Notes under the pieces: model-generated
Told to the model about the DNA's origin: nothing
What the model saw: only the letters and a program-made list of their open reading frames with translations
Database searches by the model: none
Origin: CALMZN01 sp964540095
Lineage (GTDB): Bacteria; Patescibacteriota; Patescibacteriia; UBA1558; GWA2-36-10
Assembly: GCA_964540095.1 (NCBI GenBank)
Contig: CAZILH010000013.1
Location: forward strand, 1 to 27,407
DNA length: 27,407 bases
Reading direction: 5' to 3'
Shown: piece by piece, positions 1-7,642 of the stretch
Layout of the letters: each line of letters starts with the position of its first letter
Numbering within the stretch: the stretch's first letter is position 1
Program-made: the position numbers and the translations under genes

Positions 1-218
1 GTTTTGATATTTCCAAAAAAAGATCGCGGATAATTTTAGAGCATCGACTCAGAGAAAAGCTGGATCATCCCGAAAAATTGGATGAGTCGGACCATCAAGC
101 TTTGGCTTATATTTTGGACACCCTAGTATCTTCCAAAGAAAAATGGAATAATTATTTTATTTTCATCCTGTCTGGCTTGGCGCTAGTGGTTGGTTTGTTG
201 CTGGACTTTGTTTTTTAA
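1..218 (+). CDS. C-terminal part of an unknown membrane protein (5' end outside window)
   Basis: The open frame runs from the window edge (first full codon at base 3) to a TAA at 216-218, giving about 71 residues. The visible part is a charged, helix-prone stretch rich in Lys, Arg, Glu and Asp. It is followed by one hydrophobic segment near the C terminus (around FIFILSGLALVVGLLLDFVF), which would be a tail-anchor-like membrane helix ending at the stop. The gene lies 21 bp upstream of purA on the same strand and could be co-transcribed with it. I do not recognise a family from this fragment. A C-terminal anchor with a soluble N-terminal domain is the most that can be said. Confidence 0.6.
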   Translation, partial: FDISKKRSRIILEHRLREKLDHPEKLDESDHQALAYILDTLVSSKEKWNNYFIFILSGLALVVGLLLDFVF

Positions 219-239
219 GAAATAATTTTTTATAAAAAT

Positions 240-1754
240 ATGCGTCAAGATTTATTAGATAAATTTTTGCAAGACAAGCAGTGTCTGGCCGTAGTTTGCA
301 ATCAGTGGGGTGATACGGGCAAGGGCAAGCTCGTTGATTTACTGGCGGCACTTTGGGCGGATATTATTATTCGTGGCACTGGTGGCGCCAATGCTGGGCA
401 CACCATCGTAGTCAAAGATCAAAAACATATTTTTCATCTTTTGCCCTCTGGTATTTTGCATGATGTTACGGGTAAGATAAACATCATTGGTCGAGGCGTG
501 GCTTTTGACCCACAAGCGGTCATTGATGAATTGGATATTTTGCATATTGCTGGAATTAAGGTCAAAAATTTTAAAATTAGCCATCAAGCCCCATTAGTTT
601 TGCCTTATCATATTTTGGTAGACAGGATTGGTGACAAATCACAACAGATTGGCACCACTGGCCGAGGCATCGGGCCACTCTATACTGACTACACCGCTCG
701 ACACTCTTTGTTTCTTAATGATATTTTTAACAAAGATTTATTTAGAGAAAAATTAACAAAATATTTGGCTGGTAAAAAAAGTATTTTAGAGGGTTTGGAT
801 AAAAATGTAGCCAAAGAAGTTTTGGCTCATCCGCATTTGGGTTCAGGAATATATTTTAATCCCGAAACAATTTTGGATGTCGAAGCCATAGTAGCCAAAT
901 ACACTGGTGATTTTGCTGATAAGTTAAAGCCCTATATTATAGATTTAGAAAAATTTGTACAAAATGCCTTGGTAGCCAAGAAAAAAATTCTACTAGAAGG
1001 CGCTCAGGGCACACTGCTGAGTATTGATCACGGCACCACCAAATATCAGACCTCTTCCGACTGCACCATAGCGGGTTTGGCTAAGGGCGCTGGCCTTAGG
1101 GAGGGTCAGGTAGATCATGTCTTTGGTATTGCCAAGGCCTTTTATATGACCAGAGTCGGTCATGGGCCTTTTCCCACTGAGTTTGGGGGTTTACAGAGCG
1201 AAAAATATTGCGAACAAGGCATAACTCGCGAGCAAGAAAAATCTGAGCACGCGAGTAAAGTTGATGAATATTTGCAGGCCGATGACCAGTTCAACTTAGG
1301 TATTGCTGTGCGCTTGCTAGGGGATGAATACGGGGCCACTACTGGACGCACTCGCCGCAATGGTTGGCTGGATTTGGTGGCTCTGAAATATGCTATGCAG
1401 TATAACGGCCAGAGTTTGACGCTGACCAAAGTAGATGTCTTGGATAAGTTCAAAAAAATTAAATTAGGTGTGGCTTACAAATATATTGGGCCAGATATTT
1501 TTTATGCTGGCCAGGAATTAAAAACTAATCAGGAAATAGATTTTTTCCCGCGTTTTTCAGAAATTTTATATAATTGTGAGCCGGTCTACAAAGAATTTGA
1601 CGGCTGGCAGACAGCTATTTCGGCTATTGAGGATTATGGTTCATTGCCTCAGGAAATAAAAACGATAGTTGATTTCATCGAGCAGTACACTGGTGGTAAA
1701 ATAGATATTATTTCCGTCGGCCCGGACAGAGAACAGACAATTTTTAAATTTTAA
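240..1754 (+). CDS. purA: Adenylosuccinate synthetase (PurA), enlarged and divergent
   Basis: PurA makes adenylosuccinate from IMP, aspartate and GTP, the first step from IMP to AMP, in the cytosol. Visible signatures: the N-terminal GTP/IMP loop QWGDTGKGK (residues 22-30, with catalytic-base Asp25), NAGHT (51-55, with catalytic His54), TTGRGIGP (139-146), EGAQGTLL (253-260), ATTGRTRR (366-373) and TKVDVLD (396-402). Two things are unusual. The loop is usually GDEGKGK, so a near-invariant Glu is Thr here. The protein is 504 residues against about 430 normally; most of the excess is a roughly 40-residue charged insert at about 317-360, between FPTEFGG and GDEYGATTG, plus a short N-terminal extension. 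There is no clear Shine-Dalgarno; the ATG at 240 fits the fold. Purine salvage is the likely context, as PRPP synthetase-like and PurD-like genes are nearby. Confidence 0.93.
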   Translation: MRQDLLDKFLQDKQCLAVVCNQWGDTGKGKLVDLLAALWADIIIRGTGGANAGHTIVVKDQKHIFHLLPSGILHDVTGKINIIGRGVAFDPQAVIDELDILHIAGIKVKNFKISHQAPLVLPYHILVDRIGDKSQQIGTTGRGIGPLYTDYTARHSLFLNDIFNKDLFREKLTKYLAGKKSILEGLDKNVAKEVLAHPHLGSGIYFNPETILDVEAIVAKYTGDFADKLKPYIIDLEKFVQNALVAKKKILLEGAQGTLLSIDHGTTKYQTSSDCTIAGLAKGAGLREGQVDHVFGIAKAFYMTRVGHGPFPTEFGGLQSEKYCEQGITREQEKSEHASKVDEYLQADDQFNLGIAVRLLGDEYGATTGRTRRNGWLDLVALKYAMQYNGQSLTLTKVDVLDKFKKIKLGVAYKYIGPDIFYAGQELKTNQEIDFFPRFSEILYNCEPVYKEFDGWQTAISAIEDYGSLPQEIKTIVDFIEQYTGGKIDIISVGPDREQTIFKF

Positions 1755-1774
1755 TATCATTATAATATATTTTT

Positions 1775-1783
1775 TGCTATAAT
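1775..1783 (+). promoter_or_regulatory. Extended -10 promoter of the CorA-like gene
   Basis: TGC-TATAAT, a perfect extended -10 element. The ATG at 1790 lies exactly seven bases past its end, where transcription should start, so the mRNA is predicted to be leaderless. No good -35 is visible at the expected place. Confidence 0.65.
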
Positions 1784-1789
1784 GCTCTT

Positions 1790-2719
1790 ATGTTGAACAT
1801 CTACTTTAAAAACGAAAAAGGCAATCGCTTGGAAAATATAGACCAGATTAGAGATGGTGTTTGGATTAATGCTAGTCACCTGGAACATGACGATTTAGAA
1901 AAATTAGCCAGCATGACGGATTTAGATTTGCTGGATTTACAAGATGTTTTGGACTTGCATGAGTTGCCACGTATTGAAAGGCAGGAAAAAACCTTGTTGT
2001 TTTTCGTGCGAATTCCTCGGGAGCAGATTGATGACAAGGAAATAATTCACACCACACCTTTGACCTTTATTATTACGGAAAAATATTTTATCAGTTTGGT
2101 TTTATTTGAGGACAAAGTCATAAAAGATATTTTGAAAAGTAGCTTGTCTATTGCCACCACTCAAAAGGCCAAGTTATTAATTTATATTTTTTTAAAAATT
2201 TCTCAGCGTTTTACTTCTCGTGTCCGCGAAGTCAATAACCTAGTGGCCTCCCAAAAGAAAAAAATTGAAAATATCACAGATTCGGATATCAATGAATTAA
2301 TTAAATACGAAGACCTACTTAATCAATATATGTCGGCCTTGATTCCGGTGCGCAATGTTTTTGAGAGTATGTTGGCTGGCAATTATTTCAAGCTGGAAGA
2401 GGAGGATAGTGATTTGTTGAATGACATGATTATCAGCATCAGGCAGTCAGCCGAAATTTGCCAAGTCAACCTGAAGAGCATCAAAAGTTTGCGCGATTCT
2501 TATCAGATTTTGTTTACCAATAAATTGAATCGCACTATCCAATTTTTGACTGCTTTTACTATCATTATGACTATTCCCACTATTGTCGCTAGCTTGTTTG
2601 GCATGAACGTAACTTTGCCTTTTGCCACTCATCCGCTAGCTTTTGTGTATGTTTTAGTTATATCTTTTGTGACAGTAGGTGTTTTTCTGCTGGTTTTTTA
2701 TAAGAAAAAGTGGTTGTAG
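1790..2719 (+). CDS. corA: CorA-family magnesium/divalent-cation channel
   Basis: CorA proteins form pentameric inner-membrane channels that take up Mg2+ (sometimes Co2+ or Ni2+). The 309 residues show the family layout. A soluble alpha/beta N-terminal domain (about 1-120) leads into a long helical stalk (about 130-245). Then come two membrane helices (about 248-270 and 284-303) and a basic tail YKKKWL. The diagnostic GMN motif sits at 271-273, just after the first helix, as required for the selectivity loop. Length is normal for the family. The start is set by the extended -10 seven bases upstream, which implies a leaderless mRNA with no ribosome site. The gene ends at a strong hairpin shared with the convergent PRPP synthetase gene. 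Cation specificity cannot be read from sequence. Confidence 0.93.
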   Translation: MLNIYFKNEKGNRLENIDQIRDGVWINASHLEHDDLEKLASMTDLDLLDLQDVLDLHELPRIERQEKTLLFFVRIPREQIDDKEIIHTTPLTFIITEKYFISLVLFEDKVIKDILKSSLSIATTQKAKLLIYIFLKISQRFTSRVREVNNLVASQKKKIENITDSDINELIKYEDLLNQYMSALIPVRNVFESMLAGNYFKLEEEDSDLLNDMIISIRQSAEICQVNLKSIKSLRDSYQILFTNKLNRTIQFLTAFTIIMTIPTIVASLFGMNVTLPFATHPLAFVYVLVISFVTVGVFLLVFYKKKWL

Positions 2720-2743
2720 TTTTTGGTTTTAAAACAAATATTT

Positions 2744-2780
2744 AACCCCTCGACAAGCTTGGCTTGTCGAGGGGTTTTGT
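2744..2780. terminator. Bidirectional terminator between convergent corA and prs
   Basis: Perfect 15-bp stem (2744-2758 with 2762-2776) around a 3-base loop, followed on the plus strand by TTGTTTTG. It lies between the two convergent stop codons. The minus-strand tail is A/T-rich but a poorer U-tract, so termination may be stronger for corA. Confidence 0.85.
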
Positions 2781-2796
2781 TTTGCGACCTTTGCGA

Positions 2797-3864
2797 TCAC
2801 AGGGCGTCTAGGATTTCGGTCAGCTTTTCGGCAATAACCGGTGCCACGCTGACATGCTGGATTATTCCGCCAGTGCGGTTTTCATAGCTACCGCGATAGA
2901 TGGTATCGCCAGCCATGATCTGGGCGAAGGGGCAGTTCTTCCTGCGCCCGGCTTTGCGCTTCCAGCCGGGCGAGCACTTCATGTGGGTCACTACCAGATC
3001 GACTCGGTAGGCTTCAGCCCCCAAGAGATCACGACAGGTGTCAGAGGCTGTGCCAGCGGTGTCGAGTTCGTCCTCGCGGATGATTATATAGGCATCCTTG
3101 ACCACTTCTTTGCTTATGAGCTCGATCTTGATGTCGTTCTCCGTTTCCATCCTAGCGATCAGCTCGAGATCAGCCGGTGTAGGCGGGACATTGGTGACAA
3201 TGTTGCCAGTGTCTTTCCTTTTCTTCAAGGACAAGAGTACCGGCAAGTTCAAGATCTTGGCCAAAGCAATGGTGCGGAGCAGGGAGCCCATGTCCGCCGA
3301 CAGGATTTTGGTTTGCTTACCGAGTTCACTCGCTTGGGTGATAGATTCCCGCAAGGCCGCAGCATAGAGCGGAGTCGGTTTGACGTGATGGTATTCCAAG
3401 CCGACCAATTCGCAGTTCTGACGCGTCTTTTCGGAGTGAACGTCACAGAGGATTAGACGATCTGCGCCATTGGCCTTTATGTTGTAGATGAACCAGAAGT
3501 TCAAGTCAAACTCTTCCTCGATTTCCGGATGATCTTGACGTCGAAAAGCCATAAAGGGCATGACTACGGTCAAGCTTTTGGCGCCATACCTTTTCTTGAT
3601 AGCGTGAATAAGGATCAGGGCTTCCAAAACCAACTCCATACTGTGGGTGCTCAAGAAGAGCACGGCGTCTTTACCACGAATTTTGTGCCACTCGTCAAAA
3701 GCATAGTCGGGCTCGCCATCTGGAAAGCGTCCAAAGTCGGTGTGGGAGAGTTGAAGACGAGATTCGCCAATGCGGCGGTTGTTGACCACACTGACGATGG
3801 CTGCGGCTAAGTGGTTGGTATCACCACGACCACAAAACAGCATGATTTGTTCGGACTTAGCCAT
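2797..3864 (-). CDS. prs: Ribose-phosphate pyrophosphokinase-like protein (PRPP synthetase)
   Basis: PRPP synthetase converts ribose 5-phosphate and ATP to PRPP and AMP, feeding nucleotide synthesis and salvage. Recognisable elements in order: FPDGE (47-51), a counterpart of the ATP-binding ARQD region (AFRRQDH, 106-112), the metal-binding region CDVHSE (140-145), SADMGSLLR (189-197), KKRKD in the flexible-loop position (214-218) and the PRPP loop EDELDTAGT (264-272). The protein is 355 residues against about 310-320 usually. It is divergent, with extra residues around 298-312 (a Lys/Arg/Cys-rich stretch), so a related PRPP-binding role is possible. The gene is visibly more GC-rich than its plus-strand neighbours. 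It starts after a full AGGAGG site and lies behind a TTGACA promoter with an 80-nt leader, unlike ordinary genes in this window. Confidence 0.82.
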   Translation of the reverse strand: MAKSEQIMLFCGRGDTNHLAAAIVSVVNNRRIGESRLQLSHTDFGRFPDGEPDYAFDEWHKIRGKDAVLFLSTHSMELVLEALILIHAIKKRYGAKSLTVVMPFMAFRRQDHPEIEEEFDLNFWFIYNIKANGADRLILCDVHSEKTRQNCELVGLEYHHVKPTPLYAAALRESITQASELGKQTKILSADMGSLLRTIALAKILNLPVLLSLKKRKDTGNIVTNVPPTPADLELIARMETENDIKIELISKEVVKDAYIIIREDELDTAGTASDTCRDLLGAEAYRVDLVVTHMKCSPGWKRKAGRRKNCPFAQIMAGDTIYRGSYENRTGGIIQHVSVAPVIAEKLTEILDAL

Positions 3865-3890
3865 GGGGGTTTCCTCCTAGAAAATTGTGA

Positions 3891-3904
3891 AGGACAAGTG
3901 TCCT
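3891..3904 (-). promoter_or_regulatory. Hairpin in the prs 5' leader
   Basis: AGGACA and TGTCCT form a perfect 6-bp stem with a 2-base loop. It lies midway between the predicted transcription start and the AGGAGG site in the roughly 80-nt leader. It could affect mRNA stability or translation; no known riboswitch is recognised. Confidence 0.4.
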
Positions 3905-3939
3905 GTATGCTCGATCTTCTGTACGGACTTTATAGTCAA

Positions 3940-3969
3940 TATATAACGCCAATTTAGTGTTTTTGTCAA
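3940..3969 (-). promoter_or_regulatory. Sigma-70-type promoter of prs
   Basis: On the minus strand, TTGACA (3964-3969) is followed by TATATA (3940-3945) at 18 bp, or TTATAT at 17 bp. The predicted start near 3933-3935 gives a leader of about 70-80 nt. Confidence 0.7.
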
Positions 3970-3983
3970 TTTAAGATATTGCT

Positions 3984-4011
3984 TTGAATTTAGAGGTATT
4001 TTTGTTATGCT
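3984..4011 (+). promoter_or_regulatory. Promoter of the ECF sigma factor gene
   Basis: TTGAAT, 16 bp, TATGCT with an extended TGT before the -10. The start is predicted near 4018, about 67 nt upstream of the ATG. It is back-to-back with the prs promoter. Confidence 0.5.
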
Positions 4012-4084
4012 TTAGTTGGGTTTTTTGGTCTTGTGCCATAGGCGGCCTTGAAATAAAAAAGCTGGTATTTGCGTATTAAAAAAT

Positions 4085-4654
4085 ATGGTGGTCAATGAGG
4101 ATAAGCTTGAAAAAAGTGATATAGAGCTGGTTAGGATGACCTTGTTTAATCAAGAGAATTTTTTGTATTTGGTTCAGCGTTACGAAAAAAAATTACTGCG
4201 TTTTATCCAGAGGATTTCTGGCCTGAGCTCGGACGATGCGCAGGATTTATTGCAGGAAGTTTTTATTAAGGTCTACCAAAATTTAAATGATTTTGATCAG
4301 AGTTTGAAATTTTCTTCTTGGTTGTATCGCATTACTCATAATCAAGTAATTAGCAATTATCGCAAAAATAAGAGTCGACCGCAGTTGTCGTTGTTTGATC
4401 TGGACTGGGAGTCCTGTGAAAGTTTGGCCAGTGATTTTGATATCAGCCAAACCTTAGACCAGGGCATTCTAAAAGAAAAAATGTCCCGAGCTTTGGATAG
4501 TTTAGATTTGAAATACAAAGAAGTGATTATTTTAAAATATCTAGAAGAAAGAAGCTATGAAGAAATATCAGATATTATTAAAAAACCAGTGAGTACGGTT
4601 GGTACTTTGTTGCGTCGAGCCAAAAAAGCTTTACAAAAAGAATTTAGACAATAA
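4085..4654 (+). CDS. ECF-type RNA polymerase sigma factor
   Basis: This is an alternative sigma factor (189 residues) that would direct RNA polymerase to a stress or envelope regulon. Region 2 spans about residues 23-95. It includes the DAQDLLQEVFIKVY core-binding segment and FSSWLYRITHNQVISNYRK, the -10-recognition helix. Region 4 spans about 130-187 with a helix-turn-helix (EERSYEEISDIIKKPVSTVGTLLRRAKKAL). Regions 1 and 3 are absent, as is typical for ECF factors. A membrane-protein gene starts five bases after its stop codon, the usual arrangement for a sigma factor and its membrane regulator. No Shine-Dalgarno is evident. The target promoters are unknown; the next genes downstream are natural candidates. 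Confidence 0.9.
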   Translation: MVVNEDKLEKSDIELVRMTLFNQENFLYLVQRYEKKLLRFIQRISGLSSDDAQDLLQEVFIKVYQNLNDFDQSLKFSSWLYRITHNQVISNYRKNKSRPQLSLFDLDWESCESLASDFDISQTLDQGILKEKMSRALDSLDLKYKEVIILKYLEERSYEEISDIIKKPVSTVGTLLRRAKKALQKEFRQ

Positions 4655-4658
4655 ATAT

Positions 4659-5366
4659 ATGAAAAACTCTGGTCAAGAAATTTTAGATAAAATAAAAGAG
4701 CAAAATATTCAGCCCAAAAAACGCTGGGAATTTTTATTTAAAGATTATTTATTATGGCTAGCTTTTGGGCTGGCGATATTCTTTGGTGGCCTAGCATCAT
4801 CGGCGACTATTTTTATTTTTCAGCATGTTACTTGGGTAGAGATGGCGCCTGGTTTCAGCCCCTTGAAGAGATTGTGGGTCAATTTGCCATTGTTCTGGTT
4901 GTTGAGCTTGTCATTGTTTTGCTTTTTGGCTTGGTATGATTTCAAAAATACCAAGCGTGGCTATAAATATCATCCTTTAGTCATAGTATTATTTAGTATT
5001 GTTTTGAGTATGCTCTTGGGCGCGGCCATGTATTCACTCGGCTTGGGTCAGAAGCTAGAAGAGGCCTTTTTTAGGCGCGTACCGCTTTACAAACAAATGT
5101 TTCGTCAAGGTGGGCGCATGCTAGTGGAGCCCGACAAAGGACATTTGGCTGGCATTATCACCAATATAGGATCTGATACTATCACAGTTGAGGATTTTCT
5201 TGGCAGGTCATGGACCATCAGTACTAGCACCGACGAATTTCAGTCAGGTCAAAGGGTGATGCTGATTGGTCAGATGTCAGATGACGATCATTTTATCTGT
5301 GAAAATATTAAGCCCTGGGTCAAAAGAGCTGGGCCACCTCCACTACCAATGTTTTTTCAGCCATAA
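4659..5366 (+). CDS. Three-helix membrane protein, putative anti-sigma factor
   Basis: This 235-residue protein has a short charged cytosolic N terminus (1-29) and three predicted membrane helices (about 30-54, 74-93 and 105-126). Its C-terminal domain (about 160-220) has a beta-rich, OB-like pattern: HLAGIITNIGSDTITVEDF, then GQRVMLIGQM. Similar small beta domains occur in hypothetical proteins next to ECF sigma genes. The ATG at 4659 lies five bases past the sigma factor stop codon, so the two are almost certainly co-translated. The position argues for a regulator that holds the sigma factor at the membrane, but no ZAS-type zinc motif is present. The role is inferred from context only. Confidence 0.62.
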   Translation: MKNSGQEILDKIKEQNIQPKKRWEFLFKDYLLWLAFGLAIFFGGLASSATIFIFQHVTWVEMAPGFSPLKRLWVNLPLFWLLSLSLFCFLAWYDFKNTKRGYKYHPLVIVLFSIVLSMLLGAAMYSLGLGQKLEEAFFRRVPLYKQMFRQGGRMLVEPDKGHLAGIITNIGSDTITVEDFLGRSWTISTSTDEFQSGQRVMLIGQMSDDDHFICENIKPWVKRAGPPPLPMFFQP

Positions 5367-5396
5367 TTTCATTTTGAAATAATTTTTGGCCAGCTA

Positions 5397-5412
5397 GCGT
5401 ATTAATTAATGC
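5397..5412. promoter_or_regulatory. Near-perfect 16-bp palindrome, candidate operator
   Basis: GCGTATTAATTAATGC lies 48 bp upstream of the secreted-protein gene, with one mismatched pair. It could be a dimeric regulator site or chance in AT-rich DNA. No clear promoter was resolved here. Confidence 0.25.
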
Positions 5413-5459
5413 AAGAGGAGTTAGGCCGATTCCCATTTAATAATTAACAAAAATAATTT

Positions 5460-5879
5460 ATGGAGAAAAAACAATATTTATTAGTAGCTTTTTTGGGTCT
5501 ATTGGTGACCACCGCCGTGGTAGCTTCTACCAGTTTTGCTTTTGGCGGTCGAAGTGGCGACGCTGTCGGAATCAATACTGATCGCGAGCAAGTTCAGCAA
5601 GCCATTACCAATAACGACTATAGTGCTTGGCAGACAGCCATGACAGCACGAGTGGCTGAAATGCGTCAGCAAGCCACTGACCTAGAAACCAAAATCAACC
5701 AGGATACTTTCAACAAAGTATCTCAAGCCCATCAATTGATGCAAGCCGGCAAAATAGATGAAGCCAAAGCAATCTTTGACGAGGTGGGCATGTTTGGCCC
5801 AATGGGTAATGGTCATATGGGTGGCCGTGGTCTGGGTATGAAGGGGCAAGGTTTAGGCGCCGCCAATACCCAAAATTAA
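5460..5879 (+). CDS. Small secreted or membrane-tethered protein with Met/Gly/His-rich tail
   Basis: This 139-residue protein starts with a classic signal sequence (MEKKQYLLVAFLGLLVTT, hydrophobic to about residue 28, with ASTSFAFG as a possible cleavage region). A helical middle (about 40-100) contains DREQVQQAITNNDYSAWQTAM and a short repeat-like helix, QAGKIDEAKAIFDEVG. The tail (about 108-135) is rich in Gly, Met and His, for example GPMGNGHMGGRGLGM, which may bind soft metals. Layout and position after an ECF sigma module recall periplasmic stress proteins such as Spy/CpxP, but I see no LTxxQ motif, so that is only an analogy. A terminator follows at 5911. Confidence 0.6.
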   Translation: MEKKQYLLVAFLGLLVTTAVVASTSFAFGGRSGDAVGINTDREQVQQAITNNDYSAWQTAMTARVAEMRQQATDLETKINQDTFNKVSQAHQLMQAGKIDEAKAIFDEVGMFGPMGNGHMGGRGLGMKGQGLGAANTQN

Positions 5880-5910
5880 ATTCAATAATTTTTTCATTGC
5901 TCACCTTACA

Positions 5911-5945
5911 AAATCGCCTCCGCTTTGCGGGGGTGGTTTTTATTT
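5911..5945 (+). terminator. Intrinsic terminator after the secreted protein gene
   Basis: A 13-pair stem (5911-5923 with 5927-5939, including G-U pairs) around a TTT loop, followed by a T-rich tail. It overlaps the -35 of the next promoter. Confidence 0.75.
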
Positions 5946-5953
5946 GGTATACT
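5925..5953 (+). promoter_or_regulatory. Promoter of the 5978 gene
   Basis: TTGCGG, 17 bp, TATACT with TGG extending the -10. The predicted start near 5960 leaves an 18-nt leader. Confidence 0.55.
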
Positions 5954-5977
5954 AAAAATATTATTAACCATAAAAAT

Positions 5978-6292
5978 ATGAGTAAAAAAAGTATTTTGCG
6001 TTATGCTTTGGCTGAGGTATTAGCAGCAGTTTTGTATGTCTTCTTGATTGGTCTATTTCTTCGTAATGCCGAAAAAATATTTGGACCAGAAGACAGCATG
6101 TTGAGTCCAGTGGCCTTTTTGCTATTACTGGTATTTTCGGCGGCTTTTATGGGTTTGACTATTTTTGGACGGACCATTGTTTGGTATTTGGACGGACAAA
6201 AAAAAGAGGCCGTAAAGCTTTTATTTTATAAATTAGCTTATTTATTTGTTTTTACATTTTTGGCCATGTTTGGCTTGGTCTTGAGTAAATAA
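5978..6292 (+). CDS. Small three-helix membrane protein of unknown function
   Basis: A 104-residue protein. The ATG at 5978 is chosen over an upstream in-frame TTG at 5897, because the predicted transcription start lies near 5960 and the sequence from MSKKSILRY gives a normal positive-inside membrane protein. Three hydrophobic segments are seen at about 9-28, 43-63 and 81-102, joined by short loops (RNAEKIFGPEDS and WYLDGQKKEAVK). It has no catalytic or binding motif I recognise. It is five bases upstream of the M23 peptidase-like gene and probably in one operon with it, which hints at an envelope role. Confidence 0.65.
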   Translation: MSKKSILRYALAEVLAAVLYVFLIGLFLRNAEKIFGPEDSMLSPVAFLLLLVFSAAFMGLTIFGRTIVWYLDGQKKEAVKLLFYKLAYLFVFTFLAMFGLVLSK

Positions 6293-6297
6293 TTTTT

Positions 6298-6957
6298 ATG
6301 CGCCGAATATTTTTGTTTATTATTTTTGTTTTAGCGCTTGGCTCGGCTAGTTATTTTGTGTTTCACCAAAAAGCTATTGCTCCGACCCTGCCCCAAGAGC
6401 TAACAAATAATAATCAAAATAATCAAATAGTTGCTCCCACGCCAAGTAAAGTAAGTGAAATTGTCGAGCCGATTGCCGATGCTATGGACAGAGTGACTAA
6501 AAAGCCATTTGGCATCAAAATTTCTCTAAAAGATTCACCGGTACAGCCAGAGCGTTTTAGTGGCTACCATACAGGTGTGGATTTTGAGACCACCGAAGTA
6601 GAACAAAATATTGATGTGCCGGTTTATGCTATTTGCTCTGGACCTTTGGCGCTTAAAAAATACGCCACTGGTTATGGTGGAGTCGCTGTCCAATCTTGCC
6701 AGATAGAAAATGAGACGGTGACAGTAATTTATGGACACTTGCGTTTGGCTAGTATTGCAGCTCCCGTCAGGCAGGAGATAAAAGCTGGTGAGCAAATCGG
6801 ATTTTTGGGCAAGGGATACAGCACCGAGACAGATGGCGAGAGAAAGCATTTACATTTAGGCATTCACTATGGTGAACAAGTGATCTTGTTGGGCTATGTC
6901 CAAAAGCAATCTGAGCTTTCGGCTTGGTTGGATGTCACAAAATTTTTTACAGAATAA
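6298..6957 (+). CDS. M23-family (LytM-like) peptidase-domain protein
   Basis: A 219-residue protein. It has an N-terminal membrane anchor or signal (about 3-22), a low-complexity Asn/Gln/Pro linker (about 30-55), and an M23 domain (about 70-215). The zinc-site signatures are present: HxxxD at His91-Asp95 (YHTGVDF) and HxH at His184-His186 (KHLHLGIHY), with YGHL at 145-148. M23 enzymes cut peptide cross-bridges of peptidoglycan, or act as inactive activators of amidases. Here the ligands are intact, so activity is plausible. It would act outside the cytoplasmic membrane in wall remodelling. It follows the small membrane protein by five bases. The family assignment is firm; the substrate is not known. 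Confidence 0.85.
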   Translation: MRRIFLFIIFVLALGSASYFVFHQKAIAPTLPQELTNNNQNNQIVAPTPSKVSEIVEPIADAMDRVTKKPFGIKISLKDSPVQPERFSGYHTGVDFETTEVEQNIDVPVYAICSGPLALKKYATGYGGVAVQSCQIENETVTVIYGHLRLASIAAPVRQEIKAGEQIGFLGKGYSTETDGERKHLHLGIHYGEQVILLGYVQKQSELSAWLDVTKFFTE

Positions 6958-6986
6958 TTTCACTATTCATATTTACCAACTCGTGC

Positions 6987-7003
6987 TATATTGACTATAT
7001 AAT
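6987..7003 (+). promoter_or_regulatory. -10 region(s) upstream of the LRR lipoprotein
   Basis: There are two overlapping candidates: TGC-TATATT (extended -10, TATATT at 6987-6992) and TATAAT (6998-7003). Either would give a leader of about 10-20 nt. Confidence 0.45.
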
Positions 7004-7018
7004 CATTAAAATAATTTT

Positions 7019-7642
7019 ATGAATATAAAAAAATATAGCATTATTTCGTTTTTAATTATAAGTATTTTTGTAGTTGGCGGTTGTGGTCTTAATTTGACCA
7101 ATAATACAACTAATAGGCCAGACAACTCAAATAACGCCAATGGGCAGGATGATTCTAACACGAATGATTCTGGCACAATAGATTTAGATACAAATAACTC
7201 CAATACTATTGATCTTAGCAACAGGTCTTTAGATACTTTTCCCAAGGATATTTTATCTAATACCAGCGTCCGCAAACTTATATTATCTAATAACAATTTA
7301 AAGACCCTGCCAGCAGAAATTGGTCAGTTGACTAATCTGGAGGAGTTGTATTTAGATAACAATCAGTTGGGTGGCGCTTTACCCGGAGAAATTCGTAAGA
7401 TGAGTAAGTTAAGAATTCTGGATGTTCATAATAATAACATGAGTGGTGTGCCAGCCGAAGTTGGTCAGCTGCAAAATTTACAAACATTGAATCTTTCCAA
7501 TAATCAATTGACTGGCTTGCCTTATGAAATGGGTAATTTGAAAAATCTTAAAACCTTAAATATTTCCGGCAATAATTATTCGGAAATAGACCTAGGTATT
7601 ATCAAAGAAAAATTACCAGCTAGCGTGAATATTATCAAATAA
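7019..7642 (+). CDS. Leucine-rich-repeat lipoprotein
   Basis: A 207-residue protein. It has a lipoprotein signal peptide with lipobox VGGC (Cys22), a long Asn/Asp/Ser/Thr-rich spacer (about 23-65), then five to six leucine-rich repeats of about 23 residues. The repeats follow the LxxLxLxxNxLxxLPxxIGxL pattern (for example KLILSNNNLKTLPAEIG and ELYLDNNQLGG). The Cys would be lipidated and the signal cut by the LspA encoded at 22088. LRR domains are protein-interaction scaffolds; in an episymbiotic-type cell this could contact host or neighbour surfaces, but that is inference. One repeat carries an extra residue (GGALPGEI). It has its own likely promoter just upstream. Confidence 0.85.
   Translation: MNIKKYSIISFLIISIFVVGGCGLNLTNNTTNRPDNSNNANGQDDSNTNDSGTIDLDTNNSNTIDLSNRSLDTFPKDILSNTSVRKLILSNNNLKTLPAEIGQLTNLEELYLDNNQLGGALPGEIRKMSKLRILDVHNNNMSGVPAEVGQLQNLQTLNLSNNQLTGLPYEMGNLKNLKTLNISGNNYSEIDLGIIKEKLPASVNIIK

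Noticed and set aside
2854..3456. A 200-codon plus-strand ORF and smaller ones at 3098-3367 and 3529-3810
   Set aside because: They lie antisense to the prs-like gene, which has clear family motifs, promoter and ribosome site. Long shadow frames are common opposite GC-rich genes.
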